This document shows positions 18,638 through 27,787 of a stretch of DNA of 64,000 nucleotides, one piece after another. The notes beneath the pieces are model-generated. The model saw only the letters and a list, made by a program, of their open reading frames with translations, had not been told where the DNA came from and did no database searches. The stretch comes from GCA-002708315 sp964460905. Its GTDB lineage: Bacteria > Bacteroidota > Bacteroidia > Bacteroidales > F082. The position numbers and the translations under genes are program-made. The first letter of the stretch is position 1; each line of letters starts with the position of its first letter. Where the stretch lies: positions 1 through 64,000 of the forward strand of contig CAYWRM010000001.1 in assembly GCA_964460905.1 (NCBI GenBank). Reading direction: 5' to 3'.

Positions 18638-18643
18638 TTTAAA

Positions 18644-21600
18644 ATGAACTTTTTAATAAAAAGAAAAATATTGATAACAATGCTCTTTATTGCGCTTACC
18701 ATGCTTGGGTGGTTTTCGTATAAACAGCTTTCTGTTGAGCTTTACCCCAACGCTCAAATTCCCTTTCTTTTTGTAAATGTTGGAAGTGCTCTTGAAGTTG
18801 ATCCTAATTACATGGAAAAACAGGCAATTATTCCTCTTGAAGGAGCAATTGGAACCCTAAAGGGTGTTGATAAAATAGAATCTACAGCAGGGCAACAGCA
18901 AGGCACAATTAGAATTTCGTATGATAAATCAACAAACATAAAATTTGCATATTTAAAGCTAATCGAAAAAGTTGATGAGATAAAAAATAACTTGCCAGAG
19001 GAATTCTTCGTGCAGGTATTCAAATTTGATCTCGAGCAGCTAAATAATATGTTTATGACAATACAAGCTCGCGGTGATGGTGGTGTTAATCGCGTGCGGC
19101 AAGTTGTTGAAAGAGAAATAATAAAAAAGTTTAAGAATATTAACGGGATTTCAAATGCCGAAATTTTTGGAGGACGAGAAAAATCAGTTGATATTATTTT
19201 GAAACAAGATGTTTGCAATAGCTATAATATAACCCCTGCCAATGTCCGAACGGCAATAAACAACAACAGCCTTGCCAGAACATATGTTGGAAAAATCACA
19301 GAAAACAATCAATTACATGCTGTAAATGTAGTTTCGGAGTTTGATAACCTTAACGATTTGTATGAAGTTGTTGTAATTGAGTCGGGAAACATCAAACTTA
19401 AAGATATTGCCACAATCCGTTTTGGATTAAAAGAACAGGATTCGTATAGTCGTGTAAATGGTAAAGAGTCAGTAACAATTCAATTAACACGCGACTCACA
19501 AGTTAACCAAATTGAACTTGCGGAAACAGTTAAAAAACAAATAGCCATTATTAACGAAGAGTTTTTCGGAAAAGACATTGAACTTGTTATTCAAAATAAT
19601 TCTGCCGAAATAATGGAGAAAAATATTAATCTCATTATTAAGCTGGCTCTTATAGGTGGTTTACTTGCCATTTTTGTCCTTTGGATTTTTCTAAGAAACT
19701 TAAAGCTTGTGATTGCCGTTGCCCTGGCAATTCCGATATCAATATTTACTGCGTTTAATTTCTTTTACGCCTACGATGTAACAATAAACAGCTTAACGCT
19801 ATTGGGTATGGCGCTGGCAATTGGAATGCTGCTCGATAATAGTGTTGTTGTACTTGAAAATATTTATCGGCTTGCCGCGAAAAATGTCGAGGTTGGCACA
19901 GCTGTAATTCAGGGCACAAAAGAAGTCGCCCGTTCAATAATTGCTGCAACTTTAACTACTGTTACTGTATTTCTACCTTTTGTATTTTCAACTAATTTTT
20001 TCATCGGATTATTGGGGAAACATATTGGAGTTTCCATAATTTCTACATTATTGGTTTCACTTGCCGTTGCACTGCTTTTTATACCAATGATAACATATGT
20101 TTTCCTTAGCCTGAAGAAAACATCAAACATAGCAATTTTCCAACGTATATCACATCATAACAGGATGATTCAAATTTATCTTGTTTTTCTAAAATCGAGC
20201 ATGCGTAATCCGGGAAGAGTAATTCCGGGAGCCTTGGGTGTTTTCTTTATAACTTTATTAATTAGCCTTGGTATAAGCACTTTCTCTACCGAAGAACCGG
20301 AAATTAAAGAACTTAAGCTTTATGTTACCATGCCGGGTGGCACTACTCTTGAAAATACAGACTTGTTAATTTCTGATGTTGAGAATAAACTTGACAGTCT
20401 TCAGGAGAAAAAGGATATTCTTAGTCAGATTTATGAAGAAGAAGCTGTGATTACTGTTACATTATCAGATGATTACCGGGAGATTAGAAATATGGATGTT
20501 CCTGGTATTAAAAATGATATTATTGAAAGTCTTAAAGACTTCAAGCAAGCTGAGTTTAGTTGGAATCCCCCTGCAACAGGAGGAAGATTTGGAAGTGGTG
20601 GGTTTGATGATGATGATGGTATGGCAAGGATATTGGGAATAGGAACACAACAAGAAAAAATTATAATCAAAGGTCAGGATTTTAATCAAATGTTAAACAA
20701 AGCCCATGATGTTGAGTATTATTTGGGGCAACTTTCGTCTATAAAAAATATTAGTATCAGGCAACCAGATAAACGTCCAGAAGTGCAACTAATTTTTGAT
20801 AAACAATTAATGTCGTTGTATGATATTCCTGTAGCATCTGTGCTTTCTGAACTTAATTCATTTCAACCCGAATTTTCAAGTGGTGTAATGTTTAAACAAG
20901 GAAATCAGGATTATGATATTCAAATAAAAATGCCTGACATTGATGAGGACATTAACGACAGAAATATTCATGATCTTAAAACCCTTAATGTAAAAGGAAC
21001 AAGTGGTTCGTCGTTTGAATTGCAGAATATTAGCAAGTTTAACTTCACCACAGGACTTTCAACAATAAAACGAACAAACCAGGAAAAGCGAATTGTAATT
21101 GCATATGAATTTTTGGATGAAGTTAATGATGAAAATGACATTCTTGATGCTTCGCGAGCTGAAGTAGACGACCTTATTGAAAACATTGGAATGAGTTCGG
21201 ATTTGATAATAGAAGTTCTTCACGAAGATGATGAACTTGGCGAATTTGGATTTTTACTTTTAATGGCCGTTCTGCTCATTTATATGATACTTGCTTCGGT
21301 TTTTGAATCGTTCACCATGCCGGTAGTAATGATGTTTTCAATTCCACTTGCAGCCATCGGATCATTAATATTGTTGATCCTTACCGGAACCTCTATAATG
21401 AACGCTAATGTATTTACAGGGTTTTTAATATTACTTGGTATTGTTGTTAATAATGGTATCATTATGATCGATTATACCAGGGTTCTCCAAAAACGTGGTT
21501 ACCGCGAATCAAGAGCCTTAATGACAGCTGGTTTAGCAAGAGTACGACCGATACTTATTACAGCTATTACAACAATAATAGCCCTGATACCATTGGCTAT

Positions 21601-23362
21601 TGGAAAAGCCGAATATGTGACTCAAATAGGTGTTCCTTTTGCAATTACAGTTATTGGCGGACTTGCTTTAAGTACATTATTAACACTTGTTTTTATACCC
21701 ACAATGTATTCAGGACTTCAATCGGCTATTAATTGGATGAGGGAACAACCAGTTGTAATAAAAATATTGCAAACAACCATTTGGATCGTTGGTACTTATT
21801 TTATTTATGTAGATGTTGATAGCAAAGTTTGGCAGCTAATATATTTTTTAATGTTGGTTATAACCGTTCCTGCTGCTATCTACTTTATAAAAACAAGCCT
21901 CCGAAAAGCAAGCGAAAAGCTAATTTCTGATAATCAGCCATTACGAATCGAAATACGAAATATTGTAAAAATATATGATTGGGATAATCGCTTTATGCGC
22001 GAATGGAAGTCGGGATTAAATATTAGAAAACGTCTTGGAATACAAGATTCATCATCATCTGCTAATATTTTTGTGCAATTAATTTGGCAAATTCCTGTAA
22101 TTGCATTCGCCTATTATTTTATCTATTACCACATAGAAAGTGGATTCTGGTATTTCATATTACAGATGATTTTTTATATCCTCACAATTGCTTTTTGGTC
22201 ACCTTTAGCAGCTCCTTTTTCATCACCTAAAAAAAGCCGTTGGGTTAGAATACCTAATCGACTTGCAATTGCTGCTTTTTATTGGATATATCCTGCCGTT
22301 GCATTAATTAGTTTTTGGGATATTTATGAGTTGCCCGGATTGGTTATTCCCACTGGCATTATTTGGTATCTTGCTGTAGCAATAAAAGTTACAGCTACCA
22401 ATTTACACAAAAACAATATTGATGTCAATCGTGTAACCGGCTGGTTTAAAGGTGTTAGAAAAGCATTTTACAGATTTGTGTTGGTAATCCCGGTTCTTGG
22501 AAAACAAAAGAAACCATTTAAAGCAGTAACCGGAGTAAGGTTTGATATTGAAAACGGAATGTTTGGTTTATTAGGTCCAAATGGTGCCGGTAAATCAACG
22601 CTTATGCGTATAATTTGTGGAATTTTAGAGCCAAGTTACGGACAAATAACCATTAACGGTATCGACCTAAAAGAAAAACGTGAAGAACTTCAGGGACTTA
22701 TTGGATACCTGCCTCAGGAATTTGGCATGTACGAAAATATGACAGCATGGGATTTTCTTAGCTACATTGGAATCCTTAAAAAAATATATGATAAAAATAA
22801 AAGAAACAACAGAGTTGAATATGTTCTTAAGGCAGTTCATATGTACGATAACCGCAATGAAAAAATAGGTTCTTTTTCGGGAGGTATGAAACAGCGTATC
22901 GGAATCGCACAAATATTACTGCATCTGCCACGTATATTAGTTGTTGATGAACCTACTGCCGGATTAGACCCCAGAGAACGAATACGGTTCCGAAATTTAT
23001 TAGTTGAATTAAGTAAAGATCGAATTGTTATTTTCTCAACCCATATTATAGAAGATGTTGCAAGTTCATGTAACAGAGTTGCTGTAATGAAAACAGGAGG
23101 CGTTGTTTACCTCGGTAGACCTATTGATATGGCAGAAATTGCTAAGGGTAAAATTTGGACATTGAATTTGGCAGTAAGTGAGTTTGAAAAAATTGAAGAG
23201 AAGTTGACTATTATCTACCACATCCGTGAAAACGATATGATAAGAGTTAGATGCTTGTCGGATGAGCCACCTGTTGAAGGTGCTCAATCAGTAAAGGCTA
23301 ATTTAGAAGACGCATATTTGTATTTGTTGAAGAAGAATGGGGCTAGAAGTTATAAGGTATAG
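18644..23362 (+). CDS. RND pump permease fused to an ABC ATPase
   Basis: A single uninterrupted 1572-residue reading frame. Residues 1 to about 1025 are an RND permease: first membrane segment ILITMLFIALTMLGW, porter loops, TM4 GMLLDNSVVVLENIYR (D398), TM10 GIVVNNGIIMIDY, TM11 ITAITTIIALIPLAIG. Residues about 1040-1255 add roughly six further hydrophobic segments (for example IWIVGTYFIYVDV, VIAFAYYFIYYHI, LAIAAFYWIYPAVALISF). Residues about 1288-1572 are a full ABC ATPase: Walker A GPNGAGKST (1311-1319), signature SGGM (1412-1415), Walker B VVDEP (D1435, E1436), H-loop H1467. It lies between the RND gene set and an ABC-2 permease gene. It probably exports a lipid or hydrophobic molecule, but the substrate is unknown. 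Confidence 0.88.
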   Translation: MNFLIKRKILITMLFIALTMLGWFSYKQLSVELYPNAQIPFLFVNVGSALEVDPNYMEKQAIIPLEGAIGTLKGVDKIESTAGQQQGTIRISYDKSTNIKFAYLKLIEKVDEIKNNLPEEFFVQVFKFDLEQLNNMFMTIQARGDGGVNRVRQVVEREIIKKFKNINGISNAEIFGGREKSVDIILKQDVCNSYNITPANVRTAINNNSLARTYVGKITENNQLHAVNVVSEFDNLNDLYEVVVIESGNIKLKDIATIRFGLKEQDSYSRVNGKESVTIQLTRDSQVNQIELAETVKKQIAIINEEFFGKDIELVIQNNSAEIMEKNINLIIKLALIGGLLAIFVLWIFLRNLKLVIAVALAIPISIFTAFNFFYAYDVTINSLTLLGMALAIGMLLDNSVVVLENIYRLAAKNVEVGTAVIQGTKEVARSIIAATLTTVTVFLPFVFSTNFFIGLLGKHIGVSIISTLLVSLAVALLFIPMITYVFLSLKKTSNIAIFQRISHHNRMIQIYLVFLKSSMRNPGRVIPGALGVFFITLLISLGISTFSTEEPEIKELKLYVTMPGGTTLENTDLLISDVENKLDSLQEKKDILSQIYEEEAVITVTLSDDYREIRNMDVPGIKNDIIESLKDFKQAEFSWNPPATGGRFGSGGFDDDDGMARILGIGTQQEKIIIKGQDFNQMLNKAHDVEYYLGQLSSIKNISIRQPDKRPEVQLIFDKQLMSLYDIPVASVLSELNSFQPEFSSGVMFKQGNQDYDIQIKMPDIDEDINDRNIHDLKTLNVKGTSGSSFELQNISKFNFTTGLSTIKRTNQEKRIVIAYEFLDEVNDENDILDASRAEVDDLIENIGMSSDLIIEVLHEDDELGEFGFLLLMAVLLIYMILASVFESFTMPVVMMFSIPLAAIGSLILLILTGTSIMNANVFTGFLILLGIVVNNGIIMIDYTRVLQKRGYRESRALMTAGLARVRPILITAITTIIALIPLAIGKAEYVTQIGVPFAITVIGGLALSTLLTLVFIPTMYSGLQSAINWMREQPVVIKILQTTIWIVGTYFIYVDVDSKVWQLIYFLMLVITVPAAIYFIKTSLRKASEKLISDNQPLRIEIRNIVKIYDWDNRFMREWKSGLNIRKRLGIQDSSSSANIFVQLIWQIPVIAFAYYFIYYHIESGFWYFILQMIFYILTIAFWSPLAAPFSSPKKSRWVRIPNRLAIAAFYWIYPAVALISFWDIYELPGLVIPTGIIWYLAVAIKVTATNLHKNNIDVNRVTGWFKGVRKAFYRFVLVIPVLGKQKKPFKAVTGVRFDIENGMFGLLGPNGAGKSTLMRIICGILEPSYGQITINGIDLKEKREELQGLIGYLPQEFGMYENMTAWDFLSYIGILKKIYDKNKRNNRVEYVLKAVHMYDNRNEKIGSFSGGMKQRIGIAQILLHLPRILVVDEPTAGLDPRERIRFRNLLVELSKDRIVIFSTHIIEDVASSCNRVAVMKTGGVVYLGRPIDMAEIAKGKIWTLNLAVSEFEKIEEKLTIIYHIRENDMIRVRCLSDEPPVEGAQSVKANLEDAYLYLLKKNGARSYKV

Positions 23363-23395
23363 TGGAAATGAGGTCTTTAAACAATTAAGAGAAGG

Positions 23396-23482
23396 TTGTT
23401 ATTCTAAGCGCAGCGAAGAATCTCTATAATGAATAATTATAAATAGAGATCCTTCGCCGCCTCAGGCAGATCAGGATAACAA
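23396..23482. repeat. Imperfect palindromic intergenic repeat
   Basis: TTGTTATTCT (23396-23405) pairs with AGGATAACAA (23473-23482), and GCGAAGAATCTCTAT pairs with ATAGAGATCCTTCGC apart from one mismatch. It is a hairpin of the common class with the core AGCGAAGAATCT. It separates the fusion gene from the downstream permease. Confidence 0.72.
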
Positions 23483-23534
23483 AAAATAGGATAACAAAAA
23501 GATTGAAATTAAAAAAGAAATATAATAGACTAAG

Positions 23535-24236
23535 ATGAAGAATAAAATACATCTCATAACTAGCATGATAAGGTATAACCTGAAAATAATATTTGCTAAT
23601 AAGTTTATTTATTTCATGATTGCTGCAGTTGCATTTTATTTACTTGTAACCACAATTATGCTTTTTTCAGATGGTATTCCGGGAGAAGATGATATTTACA
23701 GCACGCTTATTTTCCCTGGAATATTAATACTTTTTTATCCGGTAATATTCAACATTCAAAACGATAAGGATTCGCGAATGCTGGAGATTATTTTCAGCAT
23801 ACCAAATTATAGGTATAAGATTTATTTATTGCGTTTTATTATAAGCCTGTTGTTATTGGCTGTTATTCTTCTTTTTATGACTCTTGTTTCAGTTATTACT
23901 GTTGTTCAGGTCCCAATATTTTATATGGTTTATCAATTAATGTATCCACTTTTGTTTATAGCTTGTTTGTCGTTTTTGTTTACTACACTTGTAAAAAATG
24001 CAAGTGGAGCGGCTGTAATAATGGTTATTATAGGCCTGTTTTTTTGGATTATGGCAGAACCTTTGGAATACAGCAAGTGGAATATTTTTTTAAATCCTTT
24101 TAATATCCCATCAGATATTAGTTATAGCATCTGGACAAATATCGTTTTTCAAAATCGACTAATGCTTGTTACGGGTTCAGTGATTTCAATATTATGGGCA
24201 TTAATAAACTTACAAAAGAGGGAAAGGTTTGTTTGA
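23535..24236 (+). CDS. ABC-2 type permease
   Basis: A 233-residue integral membrane protein with six hydrophobic segments (residues about 21-43, 54-74, 102-125, 133-150, 156-176, 208-226) and ABC-2 features: a DKDSRMLEIIFSIPNYRYKIYLLRF cytosolic loop between the second and third segments. It is the natural membrane partner for an ABC ATPase, most likely the C-terminal ATPase domain of the preceding fusion protein, since no separate ATPase gene is adjacent. The gap to that gene is 172 bases and holds a hairpin repeat. Confidence 0.78.
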   Translation: MKNKIHLITSMIRYNLKIIFANKFIYFMIAAVAFYLLVTTIMLFSDGIPGEDDIYSTLIFPGILILFYPVIFNIQNDKDSRMLEIIFSIPNYRYKIYLLRFIISLLLLAVILLFMTLVSVITVVQVPIFYMVYQLMYPLLFIACLSFLFTTLVKNASGAAVIMVIIGLFFWIMAEPLEYSKWNIFLNPFNIPSDISYSIWTNIVFQNRLMLVTGSVISILWALINLQKRERFV

Positions 24237-24295
24237 CCAAAAATATTCTTTGACCAATTATGTTAATAAATGCCATAATTCTCTTAAAAAATACT

Positions 24296-24303
24296 TAATT
24301 TTG
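24296..24303 (+). promoter_or_regulatory. TAnnTTTG -7 element for tRNA-Cys
   Basis: TAATTTTG ends 19 bases before the first base of the mature tRNA, a plausible promoter position for a short 5' leader. Confidence 0.55.
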
Positions 24304-24322
24304 CATTCCATTTTTCAACAAT

Positions 24323-24393
24323 GGTACCGTGGCCGAGTGGCTAGGCAGTGGTCTGCAAAACCTCCTACGGCGGTTCGAATCCGTTCGGTACCT
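24323..24393 (+). tRNA. tRNA-Cys (anticodon GCA)
   Basis: A full cloverleaf can be folded. The acceptor arms are GGTACCG (24323-24329) and CGGTACC (24386-24392). The D-arm region is GCCGAGTGGCTAGGC, the anticodon loop is CTGCAAA with anticodon GCA, and the T-loop is TTCGAAT. The discriminator is T (U73), as expected for tRNA-Cys. The gene does not encode CCA. A 16-base copy of its 3' end recurs at 41371-41386, marking it as an integration site. Confidence 0.97.
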
Positions 24394-24395
24394 CA
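24380..24395. repeat. Left attachment repeat (attL) in the tRNA-Cys 3' end
   Basis: TCCGTTCGGTACCTCA is identical to 41371-41386. It covers the last 14 tRNA bases plus two. The tRNA stays intact on this side, as expected when an integrative element recombines into a tRNA gene. Confidence 0.8.
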
Positions 24396-24406
24396 AATAA
24401 AATTCT

Positions 24407-24446
24407 AAACCCGGTGTATATCAAGTAAATATGGATCGGGTTTTTT
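24407..24446 (+). terminator. Intrinsic terminator after tRNA-Cys
   Basis: AAACCCG (24407-24413) pairs with CGGGTTT (24437-24443), followed by a run of T. A structurally equivalent hairpin follows the second attachment copy (41391-41430). Confidence 0.65.
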
Positions 24447-24450
24447 GATG

Positions 24451-24473
24451 GGGGACGGTTTAGGGGACGGTTT
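24451..24473. repeat. Tandem GGGGACGGTTT pair next to attL
   Basis: Two copies of GGGGACGGTTT (24451-24461 and 24463-24473) lie just inside the left end of the island. The position matches the AAAGTTCCAA pair beside the other attachment copy (41440-41461). Such paired short repeats next to an att site look like integrase arm-type binding sites. Confidence 0.5.
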
Positions 24474-24919
24474 TAATAAAATATTTTCTTTTATTCTAGA
24501 TATTACTTTTACAGAAAATTTTATGATTTATGGAAGCAAATCAAAATACTACTATTCAAAAGAAAAGGATTGAGAGTTCATTTAAGGTCGAAAAACTCCA
24601 GAAATCATTAAATGGAATAAAAGACACCTCAAATTTAAGTTATTTTTCTACTTTTATTCGGAGCTGTTTTTGGGGAAGCTTTCAATTCCATGCGATTCTA
24701 TATAGGAATACAATTAGAATGGTTTCAAAAATAAATTATTACTGATAATGATAATCCAATAAAATTCTTAAATTTGGGTCGCAGTTATTTTAGTCTAATC
24801 TATTCACAAAATGATTTAGGAGTATTTTATTAGACCTTGCTAATTATACCAACATTGGTTAACTGACAAAACTTTACGGCTGGTATAAAATTTATGCCTA
24901 ACAGTAATATTGTTTAAAC
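24474..24919. other. Left end of the island, no recognisable gene
   Basis: This is where an integrase gene would normally start, but none is present. There is a 71-codon open frame at 24530-24745 (starting MEANQNTTIQKKRIESSFKV) with no recognised domain. It may be a remnant. No tRNA, promoter or repeat was recognised in the rest. Confidence 0.4.
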
Positions 24920-25708
24920 ATGCAATCTTTAATAATGACTAATTTGTTTGAATGTTGTTGTAAGTCAAAGGTCATTATTTATAGATGCTTAATAATAGTT
25001 ATTCTTAACATTACTTTTTCTCATAACACGTTAGGTGAAAAGATGCCTTCTTTAACCACAAATGATCAAAATGAGAAAGGCTACCAAATTCAGTTTCAGC
25101 CAGTAGTATCTTTAGCATTTAAAGCATTTCCTTATAAACTATCAAATCTAAATGTTAAGACATATATTACAACCCCTTTTTACGTTGGTATAAATTTCAG
25201 GATGATGATGTCTGAAAGAAAATGGCTTAATGTGGGGCTGAATTATAATCCCTACTATTTTAAACTCAAATCCTGGGAGCCTATTCGGGATTTGGAAGAT
25301 CGACTTGAGTTAGATATTTTAGAGTTTCCAGTTTACATTAGTCTTTTGAGCAGAAGTTCTGGGTATAATTTTATAGTTGGCTTTACAACCTCTCTTAATC
25401 TATCAACCAAATATTATTCTATTACAGGCCATAAAAGTAATGGTGAAGCATTGATAGATTTACCATACAATACCAATATTGATATGGCAATAAATAAAGT
25501 TGTGTTTGGATTATTAATTGGTGTAACTAAATCATTTGCGATAAGGGATACAATTTTTCCATTCTCAGTATATATGAGACATGATTTAACGAATAATTTT
25601 AATAGAGAATTTAGAATGTATATTGATGGTGAACCTGTGCAGCCTTTGTCAGAGATTACAACAAGGTTTTTTTCTATTGGAATTGAAATAGGAATTGTTT
25701 TAGATTAG
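24920..25708 (+). CDS. Outer membrane beta-barrel-like protein (island set A)
   Basis: A 262-residue protein. A hydrophobic segment (IYRCLIIVILNITFSHNTLG) at residues about 21-40 looks like a signal sequence preceded by an extended N-terminus; the ATG for MTNLFECC at 24935 is an alternative start. The rest alternates hydrophobic and polar residues in short strands (FYVGINFRMMMSERKWLNVGLNYNPYYF, YNFIVGFTTSLNLSTKYY, VVFGLLIGVTKSFAI) and ends FSIGIEIGIVLD, typical of a small Bacteroidota outer membrane barrel. It is the first of four same-strand genes with gaps of at most 36 bases. Confidence 0.6.
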   Translation: MQSLIMTNLFECCCKSKVIIYRCLIIVILNITFSHNTLGEKMPSLTTNDQNEKGYQIQFQPVVSLAFKAFPYKLSNLNVKTYITTPFYVGINFRMMMSERKWLNVGLNYNPYYFKLKSWEPIRDLEDRLELDILEFPVYISLLSRSSGYNFIVGFTTSLNLSTKYYSITGHKSNGEALIDLPYNTNIDMAINKVVFGLLIGVTKSFAIRDTIFPFSVYMRHDLTNNFNREFRMYIDGEPVQPLSEITTRFFSIGIEIGIVLD

Positions 25709-25729
25709 ATAATTAATTTTGAGAAGAAC

Positions 25730-26434
25730 ATGGTGTTAAAAAGAAGTATACTTATTTGCACATTGGGTTTTGTAATCATGCAGACTTGCATAGCTCAAAT
25801 GGAATATACTAGATACTCAGATAATCTTGATAAATATGAATCCTATGCAGTTGAATCAATGAATAGAAAGATTTTAGATCATTACTTGATTGCTAAATAT
25901 GGAATGACTCCAATGCAAATTGGTTTGGAATATGGAGTTAGATTGAAATCTACACAAAGATGGATAGCTTCTATGGGGTTATATTATTCTGGAAGTAGTA
26001 TCCCTGGCGTAGTGAAGAATAAAGATGGATATTATACTTCTTACCACTATGACTTTAACCTGGCTACGCCAGAGATATGTTCTTTTGATAATACTATAAT
26101 GCTAAATTATACATTAAAAATTGGATATTCAATATATAAACCAATACCTTTTTTATTAAACGTAGGATTTGGATTTTACTTTGACAGCAGTTACAAGGTA
26201 TATAAAGCAGATAGAGATTATGACACTGACAGTGGTTGGGGGGACGATATAGCAAAGGGTGAGTATTTTTATTTTTGGGATGAAGGAGGATTTAGTAAGA
26301 TTAAAACATATTATCCTTTTAATATTGGAATAGGGGTTCCATTGGCAGATATATTGTATATAAATATAGACTATACCTACATTAATAAGAGAGTTAATGG
26401 TATAGTCTTTGGTCTTGGTGTATTATGGAAATGA
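25730..26434 (+). CDS. Outer membrane beta-barrel-like protein (island set A)
   Basis: A 234-residue protein with a signal peptide (MVLKRSILICTLGFVIMQTCIAQ). The mature part has amphipathic strands such as MQIGLEYGVRLKSTQRWIASMGLYYSGS, IMLNYTLKIGYSIYKP, FLLNVGFGFYFDS and INIDYTYINKRVNGIVFGLGVLWK. The last segment ends in an aromatic followed by a lysine, close to the usual outer membrane barrel C-terminus. It starts 21 bases after the preceding gene. Confidence 0.6.
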   Translation: MVLKRSILICTLGFVIMQTCIAQMEYTRYSDNLDKYESYAVESMNRKILDHYLIAKYGMTPMQIGLEYGVRLKSTQRWIASMGLYYSGSSIPGVVKNKDGYYTSYHYDFNLATPEICSFDNTIMLNYTLKIGYSIYKPIPFLLNVGFGFYFDSSYKVYKADRDYDTDSGWGDDIAKGEYFYFWDEGGFSKIKTYYPFNIGIGVPLADILYINIDYTYINKRVNGIVFGLGVLWK

Positions 26435-26469
26435 TGTGATTGGTTGTTTTTATATGAATCTTTAATGAA

Positions 26470-27039
26470 ATGAAAATGAAGACTATTCAACGTTTAATTA
26501 CTATTTTAAGTATATTAAGTCTCGCTCTGTTAATTCTTTTTATATATAATAGGACATTCAAAGATATAATAGCAGATCTTTTTTTTTATTTTGTAACTTC
26601 AATTATTGGAATCATCTTGATTTTTAGCCTTTTATTAGATTCTGGGCAAGCCCCTGAAAGTGATTCACCTTGGTATGTAAAATCGATTTACAATAAGTTT
26701 TGGTCTAAAAGGCGCCGATTAGTTATCACGATGTATGTACTGATAATCGCAATCCTATTTCTATCTGGAGAGCTTATAATGTATCGTAATATTAGTATTA
26801 GTTTAGGAGATAACTCAAAAATTAGAAGTGTAAATATTCGCCTTGATGATGGGATGTCTATTGAAAGTTCATTACTTAAAGAACCCGTAAAAGTAGGAGA
26901 ACGACTAAGACTTAGGCTAAGAACCGGGACTTATTTATACTATTTTGAGAATGAAAATGACATTGTGCCATTAGAGCCTATTATTATTAGGCCAATTTGG
27001 TATGATATTATAGATGATTATGAAATAAAAATTAAATAA
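26470..27039 (+). CDS. Membrane protein of unknown function (island set A)
   Basis: A 189-residue protein with three hydrophobic segments (residues about 10-27, 34-57 and 78-96). The last is followed by a soluble C-terminal domain of about 90 residues (NISISLGDNSKIRSVNIRLDD...). The topology suggests an inner membrane protein with a periplasmic tail that may contact the two barrel-like proteins upstream. No family was recognised. The next gene starts one base after its stop codon. Confidence 0.55.
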   Translation: MKMKTIQRLITILSILSLALLILFIYNRTFKDIIADLFFYFVTSIIGIILIFSLLLDSGQAPESDSPWYVKSIYNKFWSKRRRLVITMYVLIIAILFLSGELIMYRNISISLGDNSKIRSVNIRLDDGMSIESSLLKEPVKVGERLRLRLRTGTYLYYFENENDIVPLEPIIIRPIWYDIIDDYEIKIK

Positions 27040-27040
27040 C

Positions 27041-27784
27041 ATGTATACCAATGTAATTATTGCCACCTTCCTATTACTATCATTTGGAATCAAAGACATT
27101 AAGCTAAGTTCAAATGATAATTTTTCCATTAATGAATACTACAAAGAACAATACACGAGTAAAAAGAGTTTAGAAATTTATTTGTCTGCAAATGATTACT
27201 CCCGATTACCAGACTCGTTACTCTTATTATCTTTTAACTATACTAAATTTTCGGAAAATAAGCTCAATGATTGTATTAAATCCTTATTATCGGCTAAAAA
27301 AATATTCTATGAAACTCATGATGAAAATGAATCTGATAGTATCCAGGAATTTATAAAATATTGGAAGGTTACCCAGCCATGGTGTTATGGAAAGTTTCTT
27401 CAAATAATGCCTATGTTACATTATTCCTTTGATGTCCCAAATAAGGAATTAGCCTATCGGTTAACGAAAGTCAACTGTAACATTCTTTATAAAAATATCA
27501 CACTTGGAAAAAACAACGGAATTACAACCTACATTGACCCAAAAAATCTTCCCGCAATAAGTTTTTTTCTAAATGGCAAAGGTAAAATAACAAAATCGTT
27601 TAAATCTTCTTTGGAACTAGATACAAATAAAAATAGTTTTAATTTACTAATCAATCTGCTATTGGATGATTTTTGGCCTTCTTTGGAACCTAGTTTATTT
27701 TATTTGATCGAAATCGAGTTTTTTTTCACTTATGATGGAGAAATAAAAGAAATACACACCCTGCCCTTTTTAATTTCTTATTAA
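27041..27784 (+). CDS. Exported protein of unknown function (island set A)
   Basis: A 247-residue protein with a short N-terminal hydrophobic segment (MYTNVIIATFLLLSFGI) that could be a signal peptide. The rest is soluble, with a helical N-terminal half (SLLLLSFNYTKFSENKLNDCIKSLLSAKKIFYE) and a mixed C-terminal half. It follows the previous gene at one base, so it is translated with it. It converges on the WD40-pseudocaspase gene with only three bases between the two stop codons and no terminator in between. Confidence 0.5.
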   Translation: MYTNVIIATFLLLSFGIKDIKLSSNDNFSINEYYKEQYTSKKSLEIYLSANDYSRLPDSLLLLSFNYTKFSENKLNDCIKSLLSAKKIFYETHDENESDSIQEFIKYWKVTQPWCYGKFLQIMPMLHYSFDVPNKELAYRLTKVNCNILYKNITLGKNNGITTYIDPKNLPAISFFLNGKGKITKSFKSSLELDTNKNSFNLLINLLLDDFWPSLEPSLFYLIEIEFFFTYDGEIKEIHTLPFLISY

Positions 27785-27787
27785 TAA

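Noticed and set aside
24530..24745. 71-codon frame at the place of a missing integrase
   Set aside because: No recombinase motif (R, HxxR or Y) can be read in it, so it is not called a gene or an integrase remnant with any confidence.
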